A stretch of 64,000 bases of DNA from Atherinomorus stipes (lineage: Eukaryota > Chordata > Actinopteri > Atheriniformes > Atherinidae). Below the pieces are notes generated by a model that saw only the letters and a program-made list of their open reading frames with translations, had not been told where the DNA came from and ran no database searches. Numbering within the stretch: position 1 is the first letter of the stretch; each line of letters starts with the position of its first letter. Both the position numbers and the translations under genes were made by a program. The DNA is taken from contig JALJCO010013363.1 of the NCBI GenBank assembly GCA_023101725.1, positions 1-64,000 of the forward strand. Direction: 5' to 3'. This document shows, piece by piece, positions 46,024 through 58,003 of this stretch.

Positions 46024-47308
46024 AGATTTTGCTGGAAATCTCTAAATCATGTGTCTGGTGTAGATAGGCGTGTGTTAGAACTTCAGGGGCGATTTTCCAT
46101 AAAGGTACCTCAGGAAAGAATCACCTGGAAAAGTCAGACAATTTTACCCCTTTCTCACGCAATAATGCCAGTGTCAGTTCACACATCATACACATTTTCT
46201 CTCATTTAAACTACAATGATCTCCCACATACACATGATCTCATGTGTACTACTATGAGCTCATGCAGACATGGGTCTCGCATACATAACTAGGGGATGTA
46301 TTGATAATCTTAATGTTTTCATTCATAATAGTAAGATTGTTCCTTTTGTCAGACATCTTGAATCAGATCTTACCTTTCTGACACTTTCGGCTGTCACTTA
46401 AGTCTTCCTCAGAGCTTTCGGGAGGATCAGGATTGTACTGGTGTCATGTGTTTTTCCCTCTGGTCCTCATCAAAACACATTCTGGGGTAATTGTAGATTA
46501 ACCCAGAATGTGTAGACTTTTTGGGACAATCAGAGAAACCAGATTACAGCACAGAAACTGGATCTACTAGAAATAAAAGCATGCATTAATACCTCCATGC
46601 TAGCTAGAGAGAGGAATGGCTGGACTATTGTGATGTTTAAGATGATAAAATTCTGTCTTTGTGACTTTTCTAATGTGTGGAATAAAATCCAGCTCAGTCT
46701 TTCAGATAAATTTGACCTGACTTGAATCCCTGTCTGCTCATCCTGGCTTTTTTTGTCAAAAGTTTTTGTGTCTGCGTCCTCCACTCTTACTTCATCTAAC
46801 TTCATGACTTATAAATCAAATATAATCATTTTATATTTTCCTTTTTTTATCTACTCCTGCATGAAATGTAACTGTTTTCTGTTTCTAATGTAACTATTTT
46901 TCTGTTAGTATTTTTACAAGAGCTTGATAGAAAATATGCAGCATTTAGTTTGACATTAGACCTTATTTTCTTAGAAATATTATGTAACACCTTTATGAAG
47001 AGTCACCAGGTTTGAATCAAGAACACGGAGGTGAGAAGAGAAAGTCAGAAGGACTGAGCAGAGTATTGTTAAAAGAATTGGTCAGGAAAAGAAAAATTCA
47101 GTCAAGAATAGGATGTGACTTGCTTGCTGTGCAGCTGTGTGCTCTGTATTGTTCTGATTAACACATAATCTGAAAGTCCTTTGTCCAGAGTGTCCTTGCT
47201 GATGTTTTCAGTCATTGTATGAACTTTATTTGTGACCTAAAAAAAACAATAAAACTATAGACCTTGAAATAGGGGTCTAGAAAAGGCAACAGTTTCCAAT
47301 TTATTTGT

Positions 47309-47745
47309 AAATTCAAACACTGTAAGCGATAATTATGGATTCTTCTGCCGTCAGAAAACGATCTCGATCAACTGAAAGGCACTAAAAAGTGTAACTACGA
47401 AGAAAAAGCTTAGTAAACAACATTATAGCTTTCGAGCTCTGCCATGCGGACGTGACGTCAAATGACGCTACATCCGCAGTTTTGATATAGGACGAAGCTG
47501 GTCGCGGTAAATTCAAACACTGTAAGCGATTCTAATGGATTCTTCTGCCGTCAGCAAACGATCCAGATCAACTGAAAGACACTAAAAAGTGTAACTACGG
47601 AGAAAAAGTGAGTAAACAACATTATAGCTTCAGTTTCACGCTCCCGTGACGGCTTGGCTCGTGGCTGCAGTTACCTGAAGCGCCAATCGCGGCAGTCACG
47701 GCAGTCGCGAGTTTCGTTTCTTAATCTTGCCTCGAGTCCCTTTAA
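47309..47745. mobile_element. CRE-bearing TIR element, rearranged copy
   Basis: The right end 'cttgcctcgagtccctttaa' matches 43043-43060, but the left terminal repeat is missing and the copy starts inside. 'aaattcaaacactgtaagcg' occurs twice (47309 and about 47508), giving a ~200-bp tandem duplication that includes TGACGTCA at 47453-47460. Confidence 0.75.
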
Positions 47746-47951
47746 ATATGACTTGAGATTTACACAATAACTCATCCACAGAAAACACAAAAATCCACTT
47801 CTACCTTTCCAGGTGAACTGAATCATACTTTCTCTATACTTTTCAATGCACATGTTCATTGTTCAATGGTTAAATATTTATTCTGCATCATTCTGTTCTC
47901 GAAAAACCGAAAGTTGAGTCTCCCTAACTTTTGTGTATGTATATATATATA

Positions 47952-47956
47952 CAGCC

Positions 47957-48018
<62 letters not shown>

Positions 48019-48023
48019 GGCTG
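47952..48023. repeat. 72-bp palindrome with (AT)n core
   Basis: CAGCCGA, then about 29 AT units, then TCGGCTG; the whole is self-complementary. It could extrude as a cruciform and is likely unstable in cloning or assembly. Confidence 0.9.
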
Positions 48024-48800
48024 ATTGATGCTGCCATGGAGACCTGTTAAGGACTCAAGGCAGACAGCACCACGTCTGACCTGTTTCAAAACATCTTCTG
48101 CTATCTGCTTTGGCGACCCTGAGGAGAGGCCTGTGTTTGGGTTAACACGGGCTGTCTCTGCAAACTCCCCGAGAAAGTTATGTGAATGGACTCTCAGCAT
48201 CCCTTCCTGTTCCCTCCCCCGCACATCTCTCACGGGAAGTGGACCACCTGGCCAGCACCCCCAAGGCCACCATAACATCTGTGGACAGAGACTGGGTGTG
48301 AACTCAGGCGGGTTCACAGCCTGACACACACACACACGCATCCACGGACACACAAGATCCCTCACACGCCCCTAAGACTCTCTGCTTCCGTTGCTCCCTT
48401 CTCTTTTCCCGCCTTTCTGGACAGACTGGGCCTGGAGGGTGCATGAGCGCCCCCGTCTGGCTGTCTGGAGGGATTCCCTCCCTTCTGCCCACAGTGTGTC
48501 TTTCATGTTGTGATTGCCTGAGTTTGTGCTTCTATGTATCGGTGTGTCTTTTTTTGTCTCTAAGGTCTCCACCTGTGTACGTGGAGAGTTTGGAGACCTT
48601 TTTTTTTTACCACCTACCCATCTTTCCTCATGTCACCGTTTTCTTTCTGCGAAGGTGCGCCCTGCGAGGGGCTGCTTGGCCACGGTCTGCCTGATCCTGT
48701 CCTGTTATGTTTTTGTTTTGTCCATGTGTCTTGGACAGGTTGGACTGAAACATGAATTTCCCCTCGGGGATCAATAAAGTATCTTTGATTTGATTTGATA
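48024..48800 (+). mobile_element. LINE 3' region
   Basis: It ends 'gaatttcccctcggggatca' then 'ataaagtatctttgatttga', the typical 3' terminus of fish L2/CR1/Rex-like LINEs, followed by (AT)n at 48806-48836. The body has no intact ORF2, so this is a 5'-truncated 3' UTR. Its end resembles the tail of the SINE at 18202-18425. Confidence 0.55.

Positions 48801-48805
<5 letters not shown>

Positions 48806-48836
<31 letters not shown>
48806..48836. repeat. (AT)n microsatellite
   Basis: About 15 AT units lie at the 3' end of the LINE fragment. Confidence 0.95.
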
Positions 48837-48841
<5 letters not shown>

Positions 48842-50109
48842 GATGGTTCCAGGCAGGAGTGATTTTCTGCATCTTTCCATCTTGCAGCAGACGTGAAGAG
48901 GCCTCCCACTGAATACACTCTGTTTCTTCAGTCCCCAATTAGCGGCCCGCGGGCCGGATGAGCAAAATGTCCGGCTTGCACAGACCCAGTGAGATAATGT
49001 AACAAACTTCAAAAAGGTGAAATAAAGCATGTTTGGTTCTATTTCAGTATTTCCAACCATTACATGGGCAGGGCGCCCCCCTCCCCGACCTAGTATCATA
49101 GCTGCAGGTGTGTGTTCCTCTCAGACTTTCTCGCTACCCCCCCTGCATCCTCACATGAGGCTCCAGCACCGCGAACAGAGCTCGCGTCAGAAAACACATT
49201 AAGCACTTCAGAATCAGACACTATCAGTGTTTTTTTTTTTCACTTTATTCTTTGTTAGGTACATTTTTTAGGAACAACAAAAGCATGAGGAAAATAAAAG
49301 CATATAAAGAAAAAAAAATGGAGTCATTCAGGGCTCGATAAACTTAATCATATACCATCTGTACATATATATGCAAACATATTTGCCTTCACATATATTT
49401 TACTTCTTGTCAAATGTCTCTACACACACACATAAGTTAAAAAGAGGATGTACATATATAATAAGGGAAGGAAATCTTAACACCTCCCCTCCATTAATCA
49501 CAGTCCAGGTTCTGCAACCATTTTAACCAATATCTTTGAAATTTGCCTCCACAGAGCCTTAAAGTTGTCTTCGTGGTATTTATTAATATTTTGTGTTTAT
49601 TATTATTGAATGATTTGCATGTTTTGTTTAAAAAACCTTCTGGTTGCTTAGTTAGTGTATTTGTATACTAGAAGAGAGGCTTGTGGTCCAACGGAGGCTT
49701 TTCCGGGTTTTCATGAATTTCCGTTGATTGGCTGCTGCCATCAGTGTATGAAGGAAGCCCGCCTCCGCTTTATTTGTTACAGACAGGAAATAGAGCCGAA
49801 AACAAGTTTGTTCCGCATGCTACAAACAGTTAGCTAATTAGCTTCTCAACTCCGAAGTTACAGTCGTGAGTTTACTTCTAGTGTGTAGTGGAGGGTTACC
49901 TGCTTAATGGACGGATAGAAACCCCCGTGGGATACGCTATTTGCAATGTTACGTAGAAGTGCAAGGATGTTCCCGATTGCTCTTTTCTTCGTATTGTTTC
50001 TGTGATGAGGAAGCACAGCCGACTGGGGGAACGCAGTAGCAAGTCAGCATGTGTAAGTAAACAAGGGGAAACCCTCCGTATTTCAGAAGGAGCAAGTTAA
50101 AAGGGGTTT
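48837..50109. other. No recognisable gene
   Basis: On the minus strand 49495-49565 reads GGKFQRYWLKWLQNLDC before a stop, which could be a decayed coding piece, but I cannot name it. Confidence 0.25.
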
Positions 50110-50925
50110 TCAGTGGAAGGAGGCCTTTAAAGAGAAAGTAATCCTTTCCATTTCCCAGATGTCTTTCACTATGGCTGACCACTCTCCCACTGTTGGTGGA
50201 TCCTTGTCCAGCCATCTTTTAGTTGTTGCTTTTTTACTTGCCACTAATAATATTTTAAGAAGGTATTTATCCTGCTTACTCATATCTGGTATGCTCCCTA
50301 AAAATATTGTAGCAAAACAAAAATCAAGTTCAAAACCCATTACCGTTTTAATCTTTACCATTGTTTCTGCCCAGAAAAGTTTAATAACTGGGCAATTCCA
50401 GAATATGTGGTAGTGGTCAGCCAAAGTATTGCCACATTGTCTCCAGCAGTTACCCATTTCAAGATTATTATTCTGAAGTGATCTAATTTTAGGGGAAATG
50501 AAGAAAAACATACTACACTTCCAGAAAGATTCCCTCCAAATCGGGGAGCTTGTGGTGCTGTTGTTTGTCTTGCAGATATTTAACCAATCTCCATCCGAAA
50601 GTGTAATAGCTGCTTGTTTCTCCCATTTGGCCTTAACATAGTATGTGGAGTTCTTCCGGTGTAATTGTAAACAGGAGTATAGTTTAGAGATCAGTCCTTT
50701 ATGGACTTTTCCCTTGTAACTGTCAATAAATATGTCAACAAGAGACACATCATTTCCACACTCCCTTATAACCTTTATGTTTTGGCTAAAATGGTGTCTC
50801 ACTTGTAGATACCTGTAAAAATCAGTTTTATGTAACCTGTAGGTTTCACTGAGTTGGAGGAAGCTGTCCATGTCTGTTGTAGTTGCGATTTTACAGTATG
50901 CTGTAATACCTTTCCTAGTCCATAA
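50110..50925 (-). pseudogene. L1-type LINE ORF2 C-terminus
   Basis: The open frame runs upstream of the first ATG (50871) to about 50925 (LWTRKGITAYCKIA). It continues RLHKTDFYRYLQVRHHF and then the Cys/His segment CWRQCGNTLADHYHIFWNCP, followed by IKLFWAETMVKI and LLVASKKATTKRWL. This order is typical of the C-terminal region of fish L1/Tx1 ORF2 proteins. The endonuclease and reverse transcriptase are missing (5' truncation). The frame is intact over about 270 codons, so the copy is fairly young. Confidence 0.8.
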
Positions 50926-50969
50926 TATCAGTGTTTTTAAACTCTACCAAGGACAAAGATGTTGTTAAG

Positions 50970-51060
50970 CCTGTGTGACCCCGGCTTTACACCTGGTCCG
51001 TGACGTGAGCGCAGCGCAGCGGCGCGCCATGCGCACCTGATCGCGCCCATGTAATCAATG
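50970..51060 (+). mobile_element. CCCCGG TIR family, single arm
   Basis: 'accccggctttacacctggt' continues through 'gtgagcgcagcgcagcgg' and 'gatcgcgcccatgtaatcaa', matching the arm and subterminal part of 7032-7557. It is cut off by the gypsy LTR. Confidence 0.75.
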
Positions 51061-51063
51061 TTT

Positions 51064-51217
51064 TGTGTAATATTCTTGGTAAGCGTCTTGGAAAAGATCA
51101 AGCAGGGGGAACGTAGATACGTGCTTTTAATCGTGAAAGTTGGTCAATCATGAACTATCCCTGGAACAGATAACTTCTGTATGCCTTACCACTAGGGGGC
51201 AATAAAACACTATTACA
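51064..51217 (-). mobile_element. Ty3/gypsy 3' LTR and polypurine tract
   Basis: On the minus strand a polypurine tract AAAAGGGGAGAAA (51218-51230) is followed by TGTAATAG...ATTACACA, i.e. TG...CA ends, 154 bp. It lies downstream of the integrase frame in the expected order. The LTR is short, so it may be truncated. Confidence 0.6.
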
Positions 51218-51352
51218 TTTCTCCCCTTTTAGATTTCTACTCCAGGTAAGCAATCCCCTTGTAATAATAATACTAATAAAAAAAAACATTTTAACTGCCT
51301 GTACTAAGAATGTAACAAATGGAAACATCACTCAACGCTGCATCACATATTG

Positions 51353-51547
51353 GGGAGTGGACATCGTGGGCTTGGGCGCGGAGGACCCGGGTTCGATTCC
51401 CCGACACGACTCCTGGGTGAACCACTGTGGACCCCTGAGCAAGGTCCTTAACCCCCCCACCAACTGCTCCCCGGGGGATTAAGAACCAACCCCCCTCCTC
51501 TTCACACAACAAAAAAAAGGGAGGGGAAAAGACACACCCTAACCCCC

Positions 51548-51581
<34 letters not shown>
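51353..51581 (+). mobile_element. tRNA-derived SINE inserted in gypsy 3' region
   Basis: It has a tRNA-like 'gacatcgtgggcttgg', B-box GGTTCGATTCC (51390-51400), 'tgaaccactgtggacccctg' and 'gagcaaggtccttaac', and ends in a ~31-A tail. It is the same family as 18202-18425. It separates the gypsy pol frame from its LTR. Confidence 0.7.
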
Positions 51582-51585
<4 letters not shown>

Positions 51586-51637
51586 CCTCCCAAATGACCG
51601 GCAGTAAAAAATAACTAAATCACATTTCTATACATTT

Positions 51638-53215
51638 TCAAAGGTTTAGTCCTTTGGGAGGAGTTCTGTGCCTTTCAGGGTATCTGCGTTTCACAGATGG
51701 GCTTTGGGTTGTTTTGGGGGTTGAACCTGGTGGTTCTTCTGTTGCCTGCTGAGGTGATTCAGCAGGTAGGGGTTGTGATGGAAGGTTTCCCGTTGGACTT
51801 GGTATCATCTCTGGAATGGCACAGTCCATGATCTCTTCTGGTCTCTCTGGAACCGGTGAGGGTGTAACTGAGGGTTCCTCCACAGTTTGTCTCCATGGTA
51901 ACATGTGGTCAACATGTACTGTGCGTGTTCTCTGTCCCTCTTGTATCAGATAAGTCACACTTCCCAGTTTTTTTTAGAACCGTTCCATGTGTCCATTTCT
52001 TTTGTCCCCCTCTGAAATTTCGGATACGCACAGCCTCTCCTTCTGGAAAAAAGCGTACAGGTGGGACTCTGCGATCGTGATGTTGCTTCTGCTCAGACTG
52101 TTTCTGTTTAACACGTCTGGTAAGTTCGGGCTTGAGAAGGGTGAAACGAGTTCGGATCTGGCGTGTCAGGAATAACTCAGCTGGTGTACGACCCGCCACA
52201 GCGTGAGGTGGACTGCGATACATGATTAGAAAGTTGGCCAGTCGATGACTGAGTGGCGAGGCGGCCTTTCCATCTGCTTCCAGCACATTTTTCATCAGGG
52301 ATGGTTTCAGGATCTGCACGGACCTCTCTGCTGCTCCGTTAGATGCAGGGTGATATGCAGGTACGGCTGTGTGTCTGATCCCATTTAACTCCAAGAACTG
52401 ACTGAATTCTTTTGACACCAGTTGCGGCCCATTGTCCGAAACAAGTTCTTCTGGCAGTCCATATGAAGAGATTAACCCTCTCAAAACTTCAATGGTATTG
52501 TGTGAGGTGATGGATGACATTGGGAAAACTTCCAACCACTTTGAGTGACTGTCTATGACCACTAAGAAATAGTGCTTGTCTTTTTTGACAAAATCAATAT
52601 GAATCCGTTGCCACACTCTTTCCGGCCATTTCCACGGGTGGAGGGGCGCAACTGCTGGTACCCTTTGCACAGCTTGACAGATTTGGCAGCTTTGAACCAG
52701 CTCTTGTATGTCACCATCACACCCTGGCCACCACAGGTAACTGCGGGCAAGAGCTTTCATACGACAGATGCCTGGATGTTCGTGATGAAGGTCTTTGAGT
52801 ACTTTCTGTCGGTAACATGGCGGGATGATAACTCGTTGTCCCCAAAGGACACATCCTTGTCCTGCTGACAACTCTTGTCTGCGTATAAAATAAGGCGTAA
52901 GTGCTTCATCCTGCACATAATTCGGCCGCCCGTTCATGGTGGAGCTCCAGACCTTGCTGAGAACCGGATCTTTCATGGTTGCCTTCTCAGTGTCTTTTGC
53001 TACTACCGGTAGCTCTTCCACATGTGAGAAATAGAAGATATTTCCTTCCTCTGCAGTATTGTCCGGTGAATCTCGCGGTAACCGTGACAACGCATCCGCA
53101 TTTGCATGTTCAGCTGATCTTCTGTATTCAATGTCATAGTTGTATGCCATGAGAATAAGAGCCCAGCGCTGCATCCGTAAGGCAGCAAGTGTTGGGACAA
53201 CATGTTTTTCATGTC
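51638..53215 (-). pseudogene. Ty3/gypsy pol fragment: RNase H end and integrase
   Basis: The fragment starts at the end of RNase H (VPTLAALRMQRWALILMAYN, then EYRRSAEHANADALSRLP). It passes into the HHCC zinc domain (HHEHPGICR...SCQICQ) and the DDE integrase core. The catalytic residues are D in IHIDFV, D in VSDNGPQ and E in NGAAERSV; the last two are spaced D-x35-E. The C-terminal part (VTYLIQEGQRTRTVHVDHML) is in another frame; the break is at a T8 run near 51967. Protease and reverse transcriptase are missing upstream of 53215, so the copy is inactive. The family has usual Ty3/gypsy order. Confidence 0.9.
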
Positions 53216-55353
53216 TTAACTGAAAACCAGATCATTTATCAGAATTAATAATTCAACTAACATTATAAATATATTTATACATACTTATACTTCCACAGCT
53301 ACTACTAAACTTCCATGAAGTTCTTCTGTATATGATGTAAATACTACATTTCTTTTTTTTTTTTATAGCATCGAGACTTTGGATTAAACATGACAACAGT
53401 CATGTTTCCTTTTTTCTGTGAGATTGAGACAAAGATTGGAAAAACAGAATTGGTTTAATTGTTTTTATTTCAGGGCTTGATCTGCAGAGAAAAGACAGAC
53501 AACATCGCGATGCTGAAAAAGAAATACTTAACATGTACATATCCATCACAATTTACACTGAAGTATTCTGGACAACAGCAAAGTCAGTATTAGACTGACA
53601 TTAACAGCATATACAGCTATAAATATCATCTGCATTTAACATACAGACATACAGACATGTTACAGCTAAAAATAGATTAAATGTGCTGGATCCACCTCCA
53701 ACTTTTTTTTTTTGTTAGTACCTAATACTACACAAAGTACAGTGCTGTACTGTTGCATTGCTGCATGAACAATTAAGCGTTTCAACACAACCCACACCTG
53801 TGAATAGTTTATAGATGAACATGAGATCACAGATTTAAGAATTAAGTTGTTTTGTTTTGTTTTTTCAAAGTATTTAATTACAACTGATAACATAAACACA
53901 AGTTGGATAAAGTAGAAAGTTCCAGCAACCATCACTAAACATGTGAGGTGAATGCTTACAAACTTTACCTTTTCTAAAATTAAACCTTTATGACAAATAG
54001 CCTGGTTGAAACACAATTTCAGTTTTCCTACACGAACACAACTTTGTGGGATGATATGAAGCTGCTGAAGGGACAATAAAAGTCTGCAACAGGTCATCTG
54101 TCCAAAACGAGCCGGTTCTTCCTATCAGGACCTTAAAATTAGAGTATAATTAGTTAAAGTTGATATTTTTTAGATTAAAATCTCTAAATATACATATTAT
54201 TGCCAATTTAAATTATTAAAAACAAGCAAGCATGCTGTCCTTTATTAATAACTGTAATATAATATTGTCTGTTGAACATACAATATTAATTTATATGAAA
54301 AATTCACTATTATCACTGAGTACATTGTAGCTGCTAATATGTTTCTGCCTTTCAGAGAATGTAAACAGTTAAATACTTTTAGGAAAACTAACCTGAGGCC
54401 TACGTAGGTTCGTGTTTTTAGTTTTTTTTTCATAATCCACTATAACTGTCACGGTTACCTTACATTTAATTCGTTGGGATGCTTCGGTTTCGTTAAACAA
54501 AATCTCCGAGTCAAACCAGCAGCTTATTTCCAACAGGCTAAGCTAAACTAGCCTATTAGCTTACCCATAATCTCACAATGAAGTTAGACGTAGCTTTCTG
54601 ACTATCGCAGTAAGGAGGGTCACATAATTTCGAACTCATCACGGTAAAACGAGTATTTAATTTTTAAAGATGACAAAATACTTAGAGGGTATTAAATACA
54701 TAAACAGAACTCACTTTCCGATCGCCCTCCTTGTTGGTTTGTAAGGAAATAGAGGGCGCTGTCGTGGAAAGAGCAGGGATCTAGATCTGTGAGTCCGGAT
54801 CTGCGGGTCTGAAACTGCGATCTCCGGGTCTGCAGCCACATGCTTCTCGTCTTCTTTGCACCATGACTCAAACGTGAATGTCACCCCTTCAGTACCCTTG
54901 TAAATTAGCATTGTAGTATGTCAAACAATTCATATATTTGAGGCCATTACATAGAACTGTGCATGCGCAAAATTGTTTGTTAGGTTCGGTGATGTCATTT
55001 AGCGACTTCTGGATCAACCAATGGCAACTTCTCTCCCTGAAAAGTTTGCAACAGTGAGCAGGAAACGTACATGCTGTTTAAATATGGTGAGTGTGACACA
55101 AGACGACAGAATCTCTTCCTGCTGCTACTGCTGTTTGTCATCATCATCCCGGTAGAAGTTAATGTTGTGGGGAGAAGTTAATGTTGTTTATCACATGATC
55201 ACCACATCATCATCAGCTGGGTGCCGTACAGCCAAGCTAACTCGTTTTAAAGCATTGTGAATATGTAAGCAGGACATTTGTAGAAATGACTAGCATGCTT
55301 CTGTCTTTGCAGCTGTAACTGCTGCTGCTGCTTCATTTTAATCTCTAACTCAC

Positions 55354-55354
<1 letters not shown>
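53216..55354. other. No recognisable gene
   Basis: This is AT-rich single-copy-looking DNA. Short frames (e.g. 54711-54911 minus) have no domain support. It is possibly intron or intergenic sequence. Confidence 0.3.

Positions 55355-55388
<34 letters not shown>
55355..55388. repeat. (TG)n microsatellite
   Basis: About 17 TG units are followed by a G-run. Confidence 0.95.
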
Positions 55389-55390
<2 letters not shown>

Positions 55391-57194
55391 GGGTGTTTTG
55401 TGGTTTTAAGGGTGTTAGGTTTTATTTCATAATTTTAGTGGAGGTGTCTCTTCTTTCCGGTTTTATGCTCCAATATATATATTCTAGGATCTTTTATATT
55501 GATTTAAACAGAGGTACTGAAGCTAATATTTTATTGGTAGCTGTGTGGTTTTATTTACTTATTCATTCCGGTGTGTTTTCCCTGTTTATAGTTGTTTTTG
55601 TTTGGTCTTCTTTATATGCCTGCATGTTTAGTGTTATTTCATGCTGCCTTTTAAATACCAGCTGAACCTCCTGTATACTTGTTTTAGATATTACCACCTC
55701 CTCTTTTCTTTTATCATTTTAGTTATTTTCTTTTAAATAAAGCCTAGTAACCCTCCTAGTTTTACTTTGCCACATTTCTTGGAATGAAATAAAAGCAAGA
55801 ATTATTTCTTCGCTTTCTGTTGGAATGACGATCTCACACGTCTCTGTCTAAACTTACCTTGTGAAACTTACCTGTGTTGGTTTAAAAACTTATAACCCTG
55901 AGTGTTCTCTGGATAAAAACATCCAGAGTGGTGTTGTTGGTTGATTTTACCATAGATTTTAATCCAAGTCAAGACATTTTCTGGTTACACTTGTTGAATG
56001 TTACTGAGGTTCAAAGAGCCACTTGTGACGTTGATCTGGTCATGTGTTGCAGACCGCTGCAAGGTCTTGAATCAGTATGTCAGTCACTTAACTTGGTTGC
56101 CTGCAATGATATTTGAGATCCAGTAGGTGTCAGTAATGAGCGAAACAGTGACAGTACTGCCGCAGTATCAATAATGTAATTGTCGAACCCGATAAATTTG
56201 TTTTATATTTATTTTCAGGTTAATTATAATTTTTGAAGGAAATGTCTTACTTTCATTCTGCACCAATTCAAACGACTCGTGGAGTTTTTTTTTTTTTTTT
56301 AAATATGGCTTTGAACAAAAATGTTCCATATTCAACCTTTAAAGGAGCCGTATCATGAAAAATGGACTTTTAAAAGCTTTTAAGCACATTACCGTGTTAT
56401 TTCCTGGTAAAAATTTATTTTCATCATTTGTGCATATTTGAGTAACATATATGAATATTCAGGCCAAGCTCTAGCTCCCTTAACATTGACCACCGGCGTG
56501 CGTAACGAGGTGGCACCAACCATGAAGTGACAAATACGCATGCACAGCATCGTAGCAAGACGTCCTCTTTGTTCAAGAGAAACTCGAAGAGAATCCTAAC
56601 CTAACCTGTCCAGGAAGAAACGAAATGCCTGCAGGAAGATTTTCTCAGAGACGAGCAGCCATCAGCTAACAGATGTTTGCTCCAGAGTTCAGAAGATTTT
56701 TTTATTTTATTTATATAAAACTAACTTGATGAAACAAAAGTTTAAAGTTGTAAAAAAGGATATTACAAATTTTTGAAGATGGTTAACTACATAAAAGCAA
56801 GATAATTCATGGTATGAATGCTGAATTATTTAGGCTCTATAACATTTTATTTTAAAATCCACTGAGATTAAGAACATTTGTTGTTACACGAACATAGCCA
56901 TGCATATAAAAATAGTCAGTTACTGAATCTGAACAGCTGAGAATTATGGGTAACTTTTGAATTTTTCTTACAAAGATGGAAAGAGAGCAGTGTCTGACTG
57001 TTAGCAGCAGCAGAGCTGCAAGAGCTCCTGCAGTCAGCAGTGGTGGACAGCAGCAGTCAGGAATCAGAGCAGGAACCTCCAGATACAATTTAAGTACAAA
57101 CCAAACATGCAGGTGATGCTTTTAGATTTATTTATGCTTTACTCATGATGATCAGTATGCAATTAACTTTGCAAGTGTCTTTTATTTAAAATGT
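55389..57194. other. No recognisable gene
   Basis: A T-run near 56284 with 'aatgttccatattcaacctt' shortly after echoes the reverse of 18508-18525, so a dispersed repeat end may lie there. Nothing else was supported. Confidence 0.3.
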
Positions 57195-57796
57195 TAAAGG
57201 AGTGATGACATAGCAGTAAAAACTAGTTCATGTAGTTGACATTACTGCATATGTAAATACTCCAAAGAAAAAAATGGCATTTTTTACAGCGTGGGATTGT
57301 TTTGGGATGCCAGACCTCCCTTCCTCAGTAAAAGAGTTGGGTGCAGTAATGATATGCAGCTTTACCCGGAGACCAAGTTGACTTCATTTTGATTGGCTAC
57401 ACCTTATTTGGCTATAACCTTATTTAGAGAAATTAGGTCAAGCTGTGGTCGGAGTTTGCTAAAGGCTAACTGCTAGCAACATGGGCACTTCAGACAGTGA
57501 ACTATGAGTCTGTCCCAAACCGCACACTTGAGCACTTCAAACACGTACCAGCTCAGTTTTGCTTATTAGCGTGCTCTGATTTGAGCAGTTGAATTATGCA
57601 GAATGATAGAACTACGTAGAATAATAAGCTGCTGTCTGATTCAACCTTTTTTGAACAAAGAAACAAAACTGACTGACCATAAACAGGAACTTTGATTCTC
57701 ACTCTGGACATTCACATGACCTCATCAGTGCACAACAGATCAAATTATACCCCCAAAACCCCAGAAAAGTCAAATTTGATGTTGTTGCACCTTTAA
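57195..57796 (-). repeat. Dispersed repeat R, copy 3 (most complete)
   Basis: Its ends read TTAAAGGAGTGATGACAT and GCACCTTTAA. It is the inverse of 531-1106. It lacks the (CA)n expansion of copy 1, so that expansion is lineage-specific to copy 1. Confidence 0.7.
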
Positions 57797-58003
57797 TGTC
57801 AGTCTGCAGAGAAACCACATACACTGAGAGACAGAATATGATACTATGGTTTACAGAGTAGTCTAATTTCTAACAAGTCTGGTAGCTGTTAGATTAAAAA
57901 TAGGATTAGTCTCAAGTTAAGGTGAACAAAGGTTTGATCTGTTTCATTTGATATGTGTGGCAAGTCCTTCAGCAAACAAATAAAAATGGAAGTGAGGAAA
58001 CTC

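Larger units (their letters stand above)
44470..47308 (+). repeat. Zinc-finger duplication unit B (inverted)
   Basis: This is the inverse of units A and C in both flanks: the upstream block 'tgagtgactcattcaaaatc' and the downstream block ending 'ggcaacagtttccaatttat'. It is shorter on the downstream side than A and C and stops exactly where the TIR-element copy at 47309 begins. Confidence 0.9.

Noticed and set aside
49495..49565. Minus-strand reading GGKFQRYWLKWLQNLDC as a last exon.
   Set aside because: Too short, no family recognised and no clear splice acceptor.
18367..51400. tRNA-like B-boxes taken as functional tRNA genes.
   Set aside because: No complete cloverleaf could be formed; the context (SINE bodies, A-tails, repeats of the same family) shows they are SINE heads.
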